From a bacterium (lineage in GTDB: Bacteria > Acidobacteriota > HRBIN11 > JAKEFK01), in the NCBI GenBank assembly GCA_022616075.1, contig JAKEFK010000373.1, positions 1-39,797 on the forward strand: 39,797 bases of DNA, read 5' to 3'. This document shows positions 15,768 to 25,744 of the stretch, one piece after another. Both the position numbers and the translations under genes were made by a program. The notes beneath the pieces were generated by a model that made no database searches, was not told where the DNA came from, and saw nothing but the letters and a program-made list of their open reading frames with translations. Each line of letters begins with the position of its first letter. Position 1 is the first letter of the stretch.

Positions 15768-18700
15768 AAGAGATCAGCAGACGTCATTTTTTAGAAATGG
15801 TCAGCGCAGCTGGATTTTCCGCGTTCGCGCTGTCCGCGACTGACGCATGGGGGCTGAAAGCGATCGATAATCCACTCGCCGCGTATCCAAACCGCGATTG
15901 GGAAAGCGTCTATCGCGATCTGTGGAAATATGATTCCAAATTCAATTTCCTTTGCGCGCCTAATGATACGCACAATTGCAATCTCAACGCTTACGTGCGT
16001 TCCGGTGTTGTGACCAGAATCGGCCCATCCATGAAATATGGAGAAGCGACCGATCTGTACGGCAACAAAGCAACGCACCGGTGGGACCCGCGTGTTTGCC
16101 AGAAAGGTCTAGCCCTGACGCGGCGTTTTTATGGCGACAGAAGATTGCGGCATTGCATGGTGCGGAAAGGTTTCAAAGCATGGGTCGATGCCGGTTTTCC
16201 GCGCGGGAAAGATGGGAAGCCTCCCGTTGAGTATTTCAATCGCGCGCGCGACGCATTGGCTGCGCGTTTCTCACGATCAAGCCGCTGCAATTGTTGCAGC
16301 AGCTCTAGTCAACATCGCCACCACATATACCGGCAAGAAGGGTTCGGATTTGCTGCATGCTCAAGGCTATGAACCGGAAATGATTGAAGCGATGAAAGGC
16401 TCCGGCACGCAGGTGCTGAAGTTTCGCGGTGGAATGCCGTTGCTCGGCATGACTCGCGTGTTTGGTTTGTATCGCATGGCCAATTCGATGGCATTGCTGG
16501 ATGCAAAGCTGCGCGGTGTGCCGTCCGATCAAGCGGTAGGCGGACGCGGTTTCGATAACTACTCCTGGCACACCGATCTCCCGCCAGGTCATCCGATGGT
16601 CACCGGACAACAAACGGTGGAGTTTGATCTTCATGCGGTGGAACACGCAAAAACACTGATTGTCTGGGGAATGAATTGGATCACAACAAAAATGCCGGAT
16701 GCGCACTGGCTCACTGAGGCGCGCATGAAAGGCACTCGCGTTGTTGTGATTGCGTGCGAATATTCCTCAACCAGCAGTAAAGCGGATGACGCGATTATTG
16801 TGCGCCCCGGAACGACGCCGGCGCTTGCTCTTGGTCTGGCTCACGTGATCCTTCGAGACAAAATCTACGATGCAGATTATGTAAAACGCTGGACCGATCT
16901 TCCGCTGTTGGTCCGCGCCGACAATCTCAAGATGCTGCGAGTGCAAGATGTTTTCGGAACTGCTCCCGCTGAATTGAAAAATCAGACCGTTATCCTGAAG
17001 CAAGGGGAAAAAGCTCCGCCGCCGGGAGTTCAACGCGAGATGTTCATTACAGAAGAAATGAGGAATGCCTGGGGCGATTTCGTTTGGTGGGACGCAAAGT
17101 CCAACCAACCCAAACCCATCACGCGAGATCAAGTCGGTAAATTCTCTCTCATTGGCGATCCTCTGTTGAATGGGAATGTAGAGCTGACGTTAAAAAGCGG
17201 CGCAAAGGTGAAATGCCGTCCGGTTTTCGATGTGATTCAAGAGTACGTCCGCCACTTTGATCCTAAGACGACAGCGGATCTTACCTGGGCTCCAGCGAAT
17301 GCTGTGGAAGCTCTCGCCCGCCAGATCGCCAAACAGCCGGGCACGACCTTGTTCGCCACAGGAATGGGACCGAATCAATTCTTCAATAATGACAATAAAG
17401 ATCGAACCATCTTTTTACTGGCTGCGCTAACCGGAAATGTCGGAAAAATCAGCGGCAATGTGGGTTCGTACGCAGGTAACTACCGTGTCGCACTTTTTAA
17501 TGGTGTGCCGCAGTACATCAATGAAAATCCATTCGATATCGAATTCGATCCCACAAAAAACGCGCGACCGAAACAACTCTGGAAAGCGGAGTCCGCACAT
17601 TATTACAACCATGAAGATCATCCGCTGAAAGTCGGAAAGAAAATGCTGACTGGCAAAACCCACATGCCGGCCCCCCACCAAATCGATGTGGTTCGCCAAC
17701 GCAAATTCGATCCTGGGAAACGTGAAGTGGCATTACAACACCGTAGTCAATGTACTTCCCAAAATTGAATTGATCGCGGTTCAGGAATGGTGGTGGTCCA
17801 CATCTTGCGAATGGGCCGATGTGGTTTTTGCGGTCGACTGCTGGGCAGAACTGAAATATCCCGACATGTGCGCATCCGTAACCAATCCGTTCCTCACCGT
17901 TTTTCCGCGGACACCGTTAAAGCGAACCTTTGAAACACGCGGCGATATTGAGTGCTTGATGCTGGTCGGGAAAAAGCTGGCCGAGAAAACGGGTGACAAG
18001 CGTTTCGCCGATATGTGGCACTTCATTGAGAAGGGTCAGGCAGAAGTCTACTTGCAAAGAATTCTGGATAATTCCTCGTTAACGCGTGGCTACAAATTCA
18101 CGGAACTGGAAGCGAAAGCGAAAGAAGGAATTCCTGTGTTGATGATGAGCCGCACTTACCCGAAGACAGTTGGGTATGAACAGGTAGTGGAATCGCGCCC
18201 CTGGTATACGCGCACCGGGCGTCTGGAATTTTATCGTGATGAAGATGAATTCATTGAAGCGGGCGAAAACCTGCCGGTGCATCGTGAACCGATCGATTCG
18301 ACGTTGTATGAGCCGAATGTCATTGTCGCGCCGCGACACGATTTCATCCGGCCCGCAGGACCGGAAGCGTACGGAGTTTCCCGAAACGATTTATCGAATG
18401 AAGTCAGGCAAGGAAGAAATGTTGTAAAGACGTGGGCTGAAGTGAGGAACACCAAACATCCCCTTGCTAAAGATGGATTTCGTTTCATCTTTCACACTCC
18501 AAAATACCGGCATGGATCGCACACGACACCGATTGACACCGATATTGTTGCGATGCTTTTTGGACCATTTGGCGATGTTTACCGGCATGACAAACGACAA
18601 CCCTTTGTCGCAGAAGGATACGTAGATATCCATCCCGATGATGCACGGGAGCTCGGAATTGAAGATGGCGATTATGTTTGGATCGATTCTGATCCGGCGG

Positions 18701-19239
18701 ATCGTCCCTTCCGTGGATGGGAAAAGAAGGAACGAAAAGCCGATTACGAATTCTCACGCTTGATGTGCCGGGCGCGTTACTATCCGGGAACTCCGCGAGG
18801 TGTAACCCGTATGTGGTTCAACATGTATGGAGCAACGCCGGGATCTGTGGAAGGGCAAAAGAAGCGCGCCGATGGCCTTGCAAAAAATCCGCGGACTAAT
18901 TATCAGGCGATGTTTCGTTCCGGCTCGCACCAATCCGCAACTCGCGGCTGGTTGAAGCCAACCTGGATGACAGATTCCCTGGTGCGCAAAGGAATGTTTG
19001 GACATGAAATCGGCAAAGGATTTTTGCCGGATGTCCATTGTCCAACGGGAGCGCCGCGTGAATCGATCGTGAAAATTACGAAAGCGGAGCCGGGTGGATT
19101 GGATGCAAAAGGTTTGTGGCGCCCTGCAGAACTTGGGTTCCGGCCAAAGTATGAAAACAAAGCGATGAAGGAATACTTAAACGGAAATTTCACCGAAGAA
19201 AATGACGAAGACAAAAAACCAACGGGAGGAAAAAACTAA
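15764..19239 (+). CDS. Molybdopterin oxidoreductase alpha subunit (NxrA/NarG-like, periplasmic), two frameshifts
   Basis: This large type II DMSO-reductase-family catalytic subunit has about 1,158 residues once two frameshifts are repaired. A Tat signal ([22 protein letters not shown]) implies periplasmic location. The FS0 motif is C64-x3-D68-x3-C72 ... C112, with Asp where NarG has Cys. [10 protein letters not shown] carries the Asp that aligns with the Mo-ligating Asp of NarG-type enzymes. Frame breaks: an extra T at 16256-16257 (after RARDA, resuming WLRVSHDQ) and an extra C in the C6 run 17671-17676 (after MPAP, resuming [11 protein letters not shown]). Both are homopolymer indels and may be sequencing errors. 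Overlaps with flanking genes are 4 nt and 1 nt. Nitrate reduction or nitrite oxidation is likeliest; selenate, (per)chlorate or hydrocarbon substrates remain possible. Confidence 0.82.
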
Positions 19240-20366
19240 TGGCACGCGTTTACAACTGGCAACTTCAACGGGAAATGTCTTACTGGTATCCCGAAAAAAG
19301 GCCGGCCAAACAATTCGGCGCGGTCTTTGACATCAACAAATGCATCGCGTGCCAGACCTGCACGCTTGCATGCAAAACAACCTGGACCAGCGGAAAGGGC
19401 CAGGAATACATGCTGTGGAACAACGTGGAAACCAAGCCATATGGTTTTTATCCACTCGGCTGGGACGTCAAGCTTCTGGAACTGATGGGTTCAAACAAAT
19501 GGAATGGCAGCCGCTACGAAGGGCGCACGATATTTGAATCTCCGGAAGCAGGCGAACGGGTGCTCGGCTGGAGACCGGAGGACATCGATTATGCGAACCC
19601 GAATGTTGGTGAAGATGATTGCGTAAACAGCGTTGAAGCTGGAGCGTATTTTAATATGCCGCACATCTCCTGGTTCTTCTACCTTGCGCGCATCTGCAAT
19701 CACTGCACGTATCCTGCATGTCTCAGTTCCTGTTCGCGTGGCTCGATTTACAAACGTCCGGAAGATGGGATTGTTCTGATTGACCAGGGTCGCTGCCGTG
19801 GCTATCAGGAATGCGTTAAGGCATGTCCTTACAAGAAAACATTCTACAACTGCATGACCGGCACTTCCGAAAAATGCATCGCTTGCTTTCCAAAGATTGA
19901 GCTTGGATTGCAACCGCAATGTTTTGTTAATTGCATCGGAAAAATTCGGTTTGCCGGTTGGATTTCCAAACCGGAGGACGCAAAACCGGAAAATCCAATT
20001 GATTATCTTGTGCACATCAAAAAAGTTGCGCTCCCTTTGTTTCCGCAGTTTGGTCTGGAACCGAATGTCTATTACATTCCACCGGTTCACGTGCCGCGCA
20101 AGTTTCTTTACCAGATGTTTGGACCCGGCGTGGATCAAGCGATCGCAACGTATCGCAAGATTCCCAATGATCCTGATCTTGCCGGTCTTCTTGCGTTGTT
20201 TGGATCGACCGAGTTGATCGTTCCGAAATGGAAACGCAGAGGAGAAACAGTCTACGGTTACAACGAAAAGAATGAGGAAATTATTCGCGTGCCGGTGACG
20301 GAGCCGACGCATATCCTGCCCGGCTTTGATTCGAAGTTGAACGTTCCGCGCACAAATTGTTACTAA
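19239..20366 (+). CDS. Molybdoenzyme iron-sulfur beta subunit (NxrB/NarH-like)
   Basis: This intact 375-residue electron-transfer subunit has four Fe-S cluster motifs: [51 protein letters not shown] and [11 protein letters not shown] with a late [11 protein letters not shown]. The sequence around the first cluster ([27 protein letters not shown]) is characteristic of NxrB/NarH-type beta subunits. No signal peptide is present, consistent with co-export on the alpha subunit's Tat signal. The start ATG overlaps the alpha stop (TAATG). Being intact while its neighbours are frameshifted argues that the operon is functional and the breaks may be technical. Confidence 0.88.
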   Translation: MARVYNWQLQREMSYWYPEKRPAKQFGAVFDINKCIACQTCTLACKTTWTSGKGQEYMLWNNVETKPYGFYPLGWDVKLLELMGSNKWNGSRYEGRTIFESPEAGERVLGWRPEDIDYANPNVGEDDCVNSVEAGAYFNMPHISWFFYLARICNHCTYPACLSSCSRGSIYKRPEDGIVLIDQGRCRGYQECVKACPYKKTFYNCMTGTSEKCIACFPKIELGLQPQCFVNCIGKIRFAGWISKPEDAKPENPIDYLVHIKKVALPLFPQFGLEPNVYYIPPVHVPRKFLYQMFGPGVDQAIATYRKIPNDPDLAGLLALFGSTELIVPKWKRRGETVYGYNEKNEEIIRVPVTEPTHILPGFDSKLNVPRTNCY

Positions 20367-20375
20367 GGAGTAGTT

Positions 20376-21238
20376 ATGAAAAGAGTTGCATTCATCTTAC
20401 TTCTGATCGCAATCGCTGGATTCGCTTTTTACTGGTTCAACCGTGGACCGAAAGAGCCACCCGCATCGACCGGCGAAGTACAAGCGTTATTCCTCGAATC
20501 TATTCCTGTAAAAGCGGACGATCAAGCATGGCAGGATGCCCCGCGTTACAGCGCTCAACTGCTGCTGCAGGACATTGTGGATCCACGATTGATGAAACCT
20601 TCAACAACTCAGGTAAAAGTGCAAAGCATTACGAACGGACGCGAAGTTGCGTTCTTGATGCAGTGGGAGGATACGACAGTCAATGATTTACCCGTTCCTG
20701 CAAGTTTTGCAGACGCCTGTGCCGTTCAATTACCATCTACCAGCAGCGCGGATCTCCCTGCGCCACAAATGGGAGAAGAAGGACGCCGCGTAGAAATCAC
20801 GTACTGGTCGGCGATCTGGCAAGCTACAGTCAACGGCAGAGAAGAGGATATCAAAACAATCTATCCGAACAGCGCTGTGGATCACTATCCCTTTCAAGCA
20901 CCTTCTTTAGCTTCAAACCAGGCAGAACAAGAAGCGATGGCGCAGCGTTATGCTCCGGCTCGTGCGCTTCAGAATGCGATGGCAGGACCACGCACTCAAC
21001 CGTGATTGCGGAAGGGCCCGGCACACTTACTCCGGTTGCAAAAACGACTTCACGCGGTTCAGCAGTCAGATCCTCCAACGGCTGGAACGTCTTGATCGTG
21101 CGCGCTTTGCCGGATGGGCTTCGCTCCGTTCAGCGATCGCAAGTAGCCTTTGCGGTTTGGGAAGGATCCAAGCAGGAAGTCGGGTCAAGGAAAATGCGTA
21201 CGGCATGGATCCCGTTTGCGATAGGAGTAAAACAATGA
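20376..21238 (+). CDS. Ethylbenzene-dehydrogenase-like gamma subunit (NxrC-type haem b), frameshifted
   Basis: This gamma subunit binds haem b at the end of the molybdoenzyme electron chain. An N-terminal hydrophobic segment (FILLLIAIAGFAFYWF) acts as signal or anchor. The body has family features FLMQWEDTTVND, DACAVQLP and YWSAIWQA. The first frame stops after AGPRTQP at 21005. The next continues IAEGPGTLTPVAKTT ... VAFAVWEGSKQEVGSRKMRTAWIPFAIG, the normal end of this family, so one base (probably a G at 21001-21002) is missing. Repaired length is about 287 residues. AAGGAGT precedes the ATG, and the stop overlaps the chaperone ATG (ATGA). A real mutation or a sequencing error could explain the break. 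Confidence 0.78.
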
Positions 21239-21852
21239 AGAGTAATGTTAAGAAGACCATTCAACATGCAGCAGAATGGAGGCTCGCCTCGTTGCTGCTA
21301 TCCAGACCGGGCGCCAACTGGCACGGGGAAGTCCGGTCTCTCGCACGCGAAAGTCTCAACAAGGATTTGCAGAAAGCGGCAACAGAAGCATTGAGTCACG
21401 CCTCCGAAGAAGATTATCTGGCTTTGCTGGGACCGGCCGGCCACATTTCACCGCGCGAAATTGCTTATATCGGCCTGGAAGATCCAGGTTTGGTGATTGC
21501 CGATCTGATGAATTTTTATGATGCCTTTCATTATGAACCGCATGCAGAAGATCCAAACGATCATATCGCGGTACAAACGGGTTTTGCCGGTTTTCTTGCT
21601 TTAAAAAAAGCATACGCTATTTCCACGAACAATCAGGAAGCGCATAGAATTACACGCGTTGCGCTGAAGCATTTCCTGGGAAAACATCTCACGCGAATGA
21701 TTCGCGGAATGGCATCAAATCTAACGGGATGCGAACCGAAATACCTTCGAAACGTCATGCGTTATTTAATGCGATGCGTCAGCCATGTGCCGCTGCTGCC
21801 AATTCAGAAAGCGCCCCAACTGACGGAAGAAACAATCCGCTGCGGTCTGTAG
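21235..21852 (+). CDS. TorD/NarJ-type molybdoenzyme chaperone
   Basis: This all-helical protein of about 205 residues has the length and pattern of the TorD/DmsD/NarJ chaperones, which hold the alpha subunit during cofactor insertion and Tat export. Visible features include ASLLLSRPGANW, PREIAYIGLEDPGLVIADLMNFYDAFHYEP (a helix with the Y-x3-F/Y motif of these chaperones), DHIAVQTGFAGFLALKKAYA and HFLGKHLTRMIRGM. It starts at ATG 21235 (TAGGAG upstream, ATGA overlap with the gamma frame). The longer open frame beginning at 20950 runs through the gamma gene and is not a real start. It is the expected accessory gene directly after the structural subunits. Confidence 0.8.
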   Translation: MKSNVKKTIQHAAEWRLASLLLSRPGANWHGEVRSLARESLNKDLQKAATEALSHASEEDYLALLGPAGHISPREIAYIGLEDPGLVIADLMNFYDAFHYEPHAEDPNDHIAVQTGFAGFLALKKAYAISTNNQEAHRITRVALKHFLGKHLTRMIRGMASNLTGCEPKYLRNVMRYLMRCVSHVPLLPIQKAPQLTEETIRCGL

Positions 21853-21871
21853 TCTAAGCATGGAGGTAATT

Positions 21872-23068
21872 GTGCGAACTCTGCTGATTGCTGTTCTTTT
21901 CTTACTACCCTTTGCTGCTGAAGCGGTAGAACTAACGCCCAAAGATTCACCATGGAAGCTGGATATTTATGGTGTGATTCTCACAAACGCTTACTGGAAT
22001 TCCAGCGGAGTCGTCGGTTCCGATGTTCCCTTGTGGGTCGTCTCGAAAAGTGATCCGCGCGCTGAAGACACGGAATTTTCGATAACCGCGCGCCAGACAC
22101 GCTTCGGTTTTCGTATCAACGCTCCGGATGTTGGCTCTGCAAAAGTGAGTGGACTTTTAGAAAGCGATTTCGTTGGAGGTTTTCCGGCATCGGGGCAGGC
22201 GCCTTCTTTTTCGAATCCGCGCATGCGCCTTTCCTGGGTAAAACTGGATTAGGAAAATACTTCGTTCACAGCCGGACAGGATTGGATCATCCTGGCTCCC
22301 CTAAACCCAACAACGCTTTCTCATTTTGCAATCGTCGGACTGGCATCCTCCGGAAATCTATGGCTTCGCTATCCACTTCTCCGCGTTGATCACACTCACG
22401 CCCTCGGGTCCGGAAAAATTCAGCTGATGGGAGGCATTGTTCGTCCGGTCAGTGGATCGGATGTTCCTGCTGGTGGAACATTGATTGATGTTGGAGGCGC
22501 AGGCGAACGCTCCGCCATGCCCTTCTGGCAGGGGCGTTTGGGGTATTCGCGCCCCTTAGCAAATGACAAAACCGTGGCATTCGGGATCTCAGCGCATTAT
22601 GGAAAAGAGGATCACCGACTTCCTGCATTCAGCAAAGAAATCAATTCATCGGCCATAGCAGGCGACTTCATCGTCCCGTTAGGAAAAGCAATTACAATGC
22701 AAGGTGAAGTTTTTACTGGTTCGAATCTAGATTCGTTTCAAGGAGGCATCAACCAGGGTTTCGAACTGTTCACTACGAACATCGAATCACTGGACACAAC
22801 AGGAGGATGGGTACAGATCTCAGTCACACCGCCGCAAAGCAAGAATCTTTCGTTTCATGTTGCTTACGGCTTAGATGACCCCGAAGAAAAAGGGAGCGCT
22901 TCCAACGTTCAGCGTTTATGCAACTCAACCTGGATGGGCAGCATCTTCTACCGCTTTTCAAAACAGTTTCAAACAGCGATTGAGTACAATCACATCACCA
23001 CGGAGTATTTTCAATCCGGAGACAACAGCGCCGATGTGGTGAACTTTGCCGTCGGTTTTTGGTTTTAA
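21872..23068 (+). CDS. Outer-membrane porin-like beta-barrel, interrupted by in-frame TAG
   Basis: This secreted beta-barrel protein of about 398 residues has a signal peptide (RTLLIAVLFLLPFAAEA) and alternating aromatic strands (WKLDIYGVILTNAYWN, RQTRFGFRINAP), and ends in ADVVNFAVGFWF with a C-terminal Phe as in porins. The GTG at 21872 is the best start, with GGAGG 5 nt upstream; ATG 21860 lacks a site. The frame is continuous except for TAG at 22250-22252, between WVKLD and ENTSFTAGQDW. Related sequences would be expected to have Trp there (TGG to TAG). It follows the chaperone by 19 nt and may admit substrate for the periplasmic enzyme. It may be a nonsense mutation, a sequencing error or a pseudogene. 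Confidence 0.65.
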
Positions 23069-23093
23069 ACGATTTTGCCAAACGGGTTGCAGT

Positions 23094-24371
23094 TCACTGC
23101 GCGCTGATAGGATATTTTTTCCAGATGAACCGCACAATTGAGAATTCGTGCAGAATGGAAAGGACCAACGCGGCCAGTAAAAATGTTGCTCCGGCTCGAA
23201 TGGCAAATGTTGAGGGGACGATGATTCCAGCAATGAAGGCGGGAAGTCCTGCCACCCAAAGCGCAAAGACTGTAATTTGAAAAACACGAACAGGCATATC
23301 CACAGGACGCGGGACCTCGCTCGACCCGGTGCGCGAGAATGCATGATACCAGGTAAATATGGATAAGATTTTCGGTTTTAAGCCTGTAATGATTTGACTG
23401 AGAAACCCTATGAAACCCAGTCCACCATAGGCAAGAGCGACACGAAGCGTCTTTTCACTAGGAGGCAGGTGTAACAACACCAGACCCAGTACCACACAAA
23501 CGACGAGGCAAAAAAACGCAAACGGAGCATGCAGCATTGAGAAATCAGGTCGTGGCGGTAAAGGTGGAGGAGCAGGTTTGCGATTCCTTGCCGTTCGGAT
23601 TGCAGATCCAAAGAACATAGAAATCCCTGCTGCAATCAAAATCGCAAATATAGTTGAGGTCCTTGTTTCCAATATTGCGCTAATGAAAATGCCTCCAATT
23701 CCAACTTCAAGGGTCAGAAGACTAAACCATGGAAGTCGCCCTTTAGCTGGTTCGCCTGGAAGAAACATCGGTAGGAGTCTGTAACCAACTCCAAAAACCA
23801 TCATCGTTGCCCAACCAATCGCCATCAAATGCACATGCGCAATCACATTGGGAGAAGAGGAAGTCGGTAAGAAACCATAGATTTTGTGAAGCGCAAGGAG
23901 GATCCCCCAGGCTCCACCGGCAAATACGTTCATGAAAGCAAAAATAATGTGGAATTTCACAAAACCAGGCGCCTTTGTTTGAGACAGAGCGCGCAAAATT
24001 TTGATTCCCGTGAGTACGAGCGCCAGATACACGCAGCCCGCAGACCACGCCATTCCCGCAGGTCGATCAAGCAGGAAGTGGGCCGACATTCCCAGGACAC
24101 CGGTAGCGTAAAGGAAAAATATTATCCCGTCATGAGTTTTTGCTGACAGATGTATCTGAAGTCCCATCGGAGCCACCATAAAGAGGGTTCCGATTATATT
24201 TGCGGAAATCCAACCAAGTGTCACCAGATGCGTCAAAGCAAGGATCCGTGGATGGTAATAAAATCCGGTCAGATCCTCAGCAAAAACAATCGCGCCGGAT
24301 AGGGCGAGCGCGAAACACAGACTCGCGAACCCCTGATAAAAAAGCGGCAATTTGATGGGAGGCAGTTCCAT
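23094..24371 (-). CDS. Polytopic membrane protein, haem-copper-oxidase-I/NnrS-like, linked to nrfHA
   Basis: This 425-residue protein has about twelve hydrophobic helices. Histidine-bearing helices HPRILALTHLVTLGWISANIIG and NVIAHVHLMAIGWATMMVFGVGYRLLPMF recall the haem-binding helices of oxidase/NO-reductase subunit I relatives and NnrS-type proteins. I cannot place it in a named family. The middle has a cytoplasmic proline-rich loop (PAPPPLPPRP). It starts at 24371, two nt after the nrfA stop, so it is the third gene of the nrfHA operon. A role with nitrite or NO chemistry is inferred from position. Its 3' end has a duplicated remnant at 1750-1840. It converges with the porin across 25 nt. 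Confidence 0.65.
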   Translation of the reverse strand: MELPPIKLPLFYQGFASLCFALALSGAIVFAEDLTGFYYHPRILALTHLVTLGWISANIIGTLFMVAPMGLQIHLSAKTHDGIIFFLYATGVLGMSAHFLLDRPAGMAWSAGCVYLALVLTGIKILRALSQTKAPGFVKFHIIFAFMNVFAGGAWGILLALHKIYGFLPTSSSPNVIAHVHLMAIGWATMMVFGVGYRLLPMFLPGEPAKGRLPWFSLLTLEVGIGGIFISAILETRTSTIFAILIAAGISMFFGSAIRTARNRKPAPPPLPPRPDFSMLHAPFAFFCLVVCVVLGLVLLHLPPSEKTLRVALAYGGLGFIGFLSQIITGLKPKILSIFTWYHAFSRTGSSEVPRPVDMPVRVFQITVFALWVAGLPAFIAGIIVPSTFAIRAGATFLLAALVLSILHEFSIVRFIWKKYPISAQ

Positions 24372-24373
24372 CC

Positions 24374-25732
24374 TTATTGAAGAGTCCGAAGAGAGACCTG
24401 GCCTTTTCGCGAAAAATTGATGGATTCGGCAAGGATACGCTCCGCTTCTTCCGGCGCATGAAAGCCCGTTGAATTTTCCGCTTCAACAAAATCAAGGTAA
24501 AACTGAGCTCGCCTCTGGAACTCGCGAGCTGCTTTCAGTTGCTCCTCTGATCTTCCCAAACTCCTGGCTGTCTTGATGTCCTGAATCAATTCAATCACCG
24601 CATCCATAGCCAGATTGCGAAGTTTGAAAACACGCTCCTGAATGATTTCTACACGCGTTCTTAATTCTTCTTCGGACCAGCGATGACATGTTTGGCACGC
24701 ACGGTTGATATTCAAAACCGGACTCCGCACATGATGATCGCTAATTTTCAACGCACCCACTCGTGTATACGGCATGTGGCAATCCGCACAGGCAACGCCT
24801 GAACGGGAATGAATCCCCTGGTTCCACATTTCAAATTCAGGATGCTGCGCTTTCAACGTTTCAGCGCCTGTTTCGGCATGGACCCAATCACGAAACTTCT
24901 CTTCTTCGTAATAGGAAAAAATTTCGTCAACCTTAATCCCTTTATGCCACGGGTAAACGAGTCTCTTTTCTTTCCCTTTGAAGTAATACTCAACATGGCA
25001 CTGACCGCAAACATAACTGCGCATCTCCTGACGCGTCGCCATCTGATTCACGTCATAATCCGGAATTCCCTGCGAAGCTTTCCATACACGGATACCTTCC
25101 ATGAACCCAGGCCTTGTAACACGCAAGGCCATGGAACCTGGGTCATGACAATCAATACAAGAGACAGGATGAGAAACGAGCTTCCGTGATTCCGAATAAG
25201 GCATAGAGTTGATTTTTTCAAAGCCCGCGAACAGAACGCCATTTCCTGCCTTTTTGTAAGGAACGTATACGGAAGCATGGCAATGCAAACAGGTACCCGG
25301 TTGCTTTGCAACGATCTGCCTTTCCGTATAGGTTTGATCCAAAAGCATGTATGCATGTCCGCGCTCTTCGCGAAAATCTTTTGCAAAAGCATAGCCGGCC
25401 CAAATTATTTTCAGCCGAGGGTCTTCTTCTAAACGCGATTGCGCAACAACAGAGCGCGGATCGGCCTGGCTAGGAGTGCGAGGAATGGCTTCACTGCCCC
25501 CAAAACGTGTCCGTATTTGATCGACTGTTCGTTTGTAACCGTCATACTGCAAAGGAAAGTTCTTGCCCCAGAGGGCTGAGTCTTCCGTGTTATCATCCAG
25601 ATCCACTACACGATAGAAAGGATTTCGAGCTTCCTGTTTCCTTTCCATAATATTCACCAGCAATGCAGCGCCGCCTGCAGCTGCGGCCGCTGCAATTACA
25701 GCGATCAGCAACCTGCTTGCAGTTTTATTCAT
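24374..25732 (-). CDS. nrfA: Cytochrome c nitrite reductase, pentahaem, with CxxCH at haem 1
   Basis: This 452-residue periplasmic enzyme reduces nitrite to ammonium with six electrons. Five haem motifs are present: CLHCH (from residue 148), CIDCH, CGQCH, CADCH and CQTCH. In the classical enzyme haem 1 is CxxCK with a lysine ligand; here it is CxxCH. Active-site surroundings are conserved: CGQCHVEYYF (catalytic Tyr region), VYPWHKG, and WNQGIHSRSGVACADCHMPY (catalytic His region). The N-terminus has a hydrophobic signal segment (LLIAVIAAAAAAGGAALLV). It lies 12 nt after nrfH and 2 nt before the membrane-protein gene. NrfA forms without Lys at haem 1 are known, for example in Campylobacter. 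Octahaem enzymes are excluded by length. Confidence 0.9.
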   Translation of the reverse strand: MNKTASRLLIAVIAAAAAAGGAALLVNIMERKQEARNPFYRVVDLDDNTEDSALWGKNFPLQYDGYKRTVDQIRTRFGGSEAIPRTPSQADPRSVVAQSRLEEDPRLKIIWAGYAFAKDFREERGHAYMLLDQTYTERQIVAKQPGTCLHCHASVYVPYKKAGNGVLFAGFEKINSMPYSESRKLVSHPVSCIDCHDPGSMALRVTRPGFMEGIRVWKASQGIPDYDVNQMATRQEMRSYVCGQCHVEYYFKGKEKRLVYPWHKGIKVDEIFSYYEEEKFRDWVHAETGAETLKAQHPEFEMWNQGIHSRSGVACADCHMPYTRVGALKISDHHVRSPVLNINRACQTCHRWSEEELRTRVEIIQERVFKLRNLAMDAVIELIQDIKTARSLGRSEEQLKAAREFQRRAQFYLDFVEAENSTGFHAPEEAERILAESINFSRKGQVSLRTLQ

Positions 25733-25744
25733 ATTCGCTTCACC

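Noticed and set aside
16131-17768. The middle alpha-subunit frame as an independent gene
   Set aside because: Its first about 40 codons are out-of-frame reading of the true N-terminus. Family sequence flows continuously across the junctions once single bases are corrected.
20950-21852. A 300-codon open frame running through the gamma gene into the chaperone gene
   Set aside because: Only the part from ATG 21235 looks like a TorD/NarJ chaperone and has a ribosome site. The upstream part is an out-of-frame reading of the gamma subunit.
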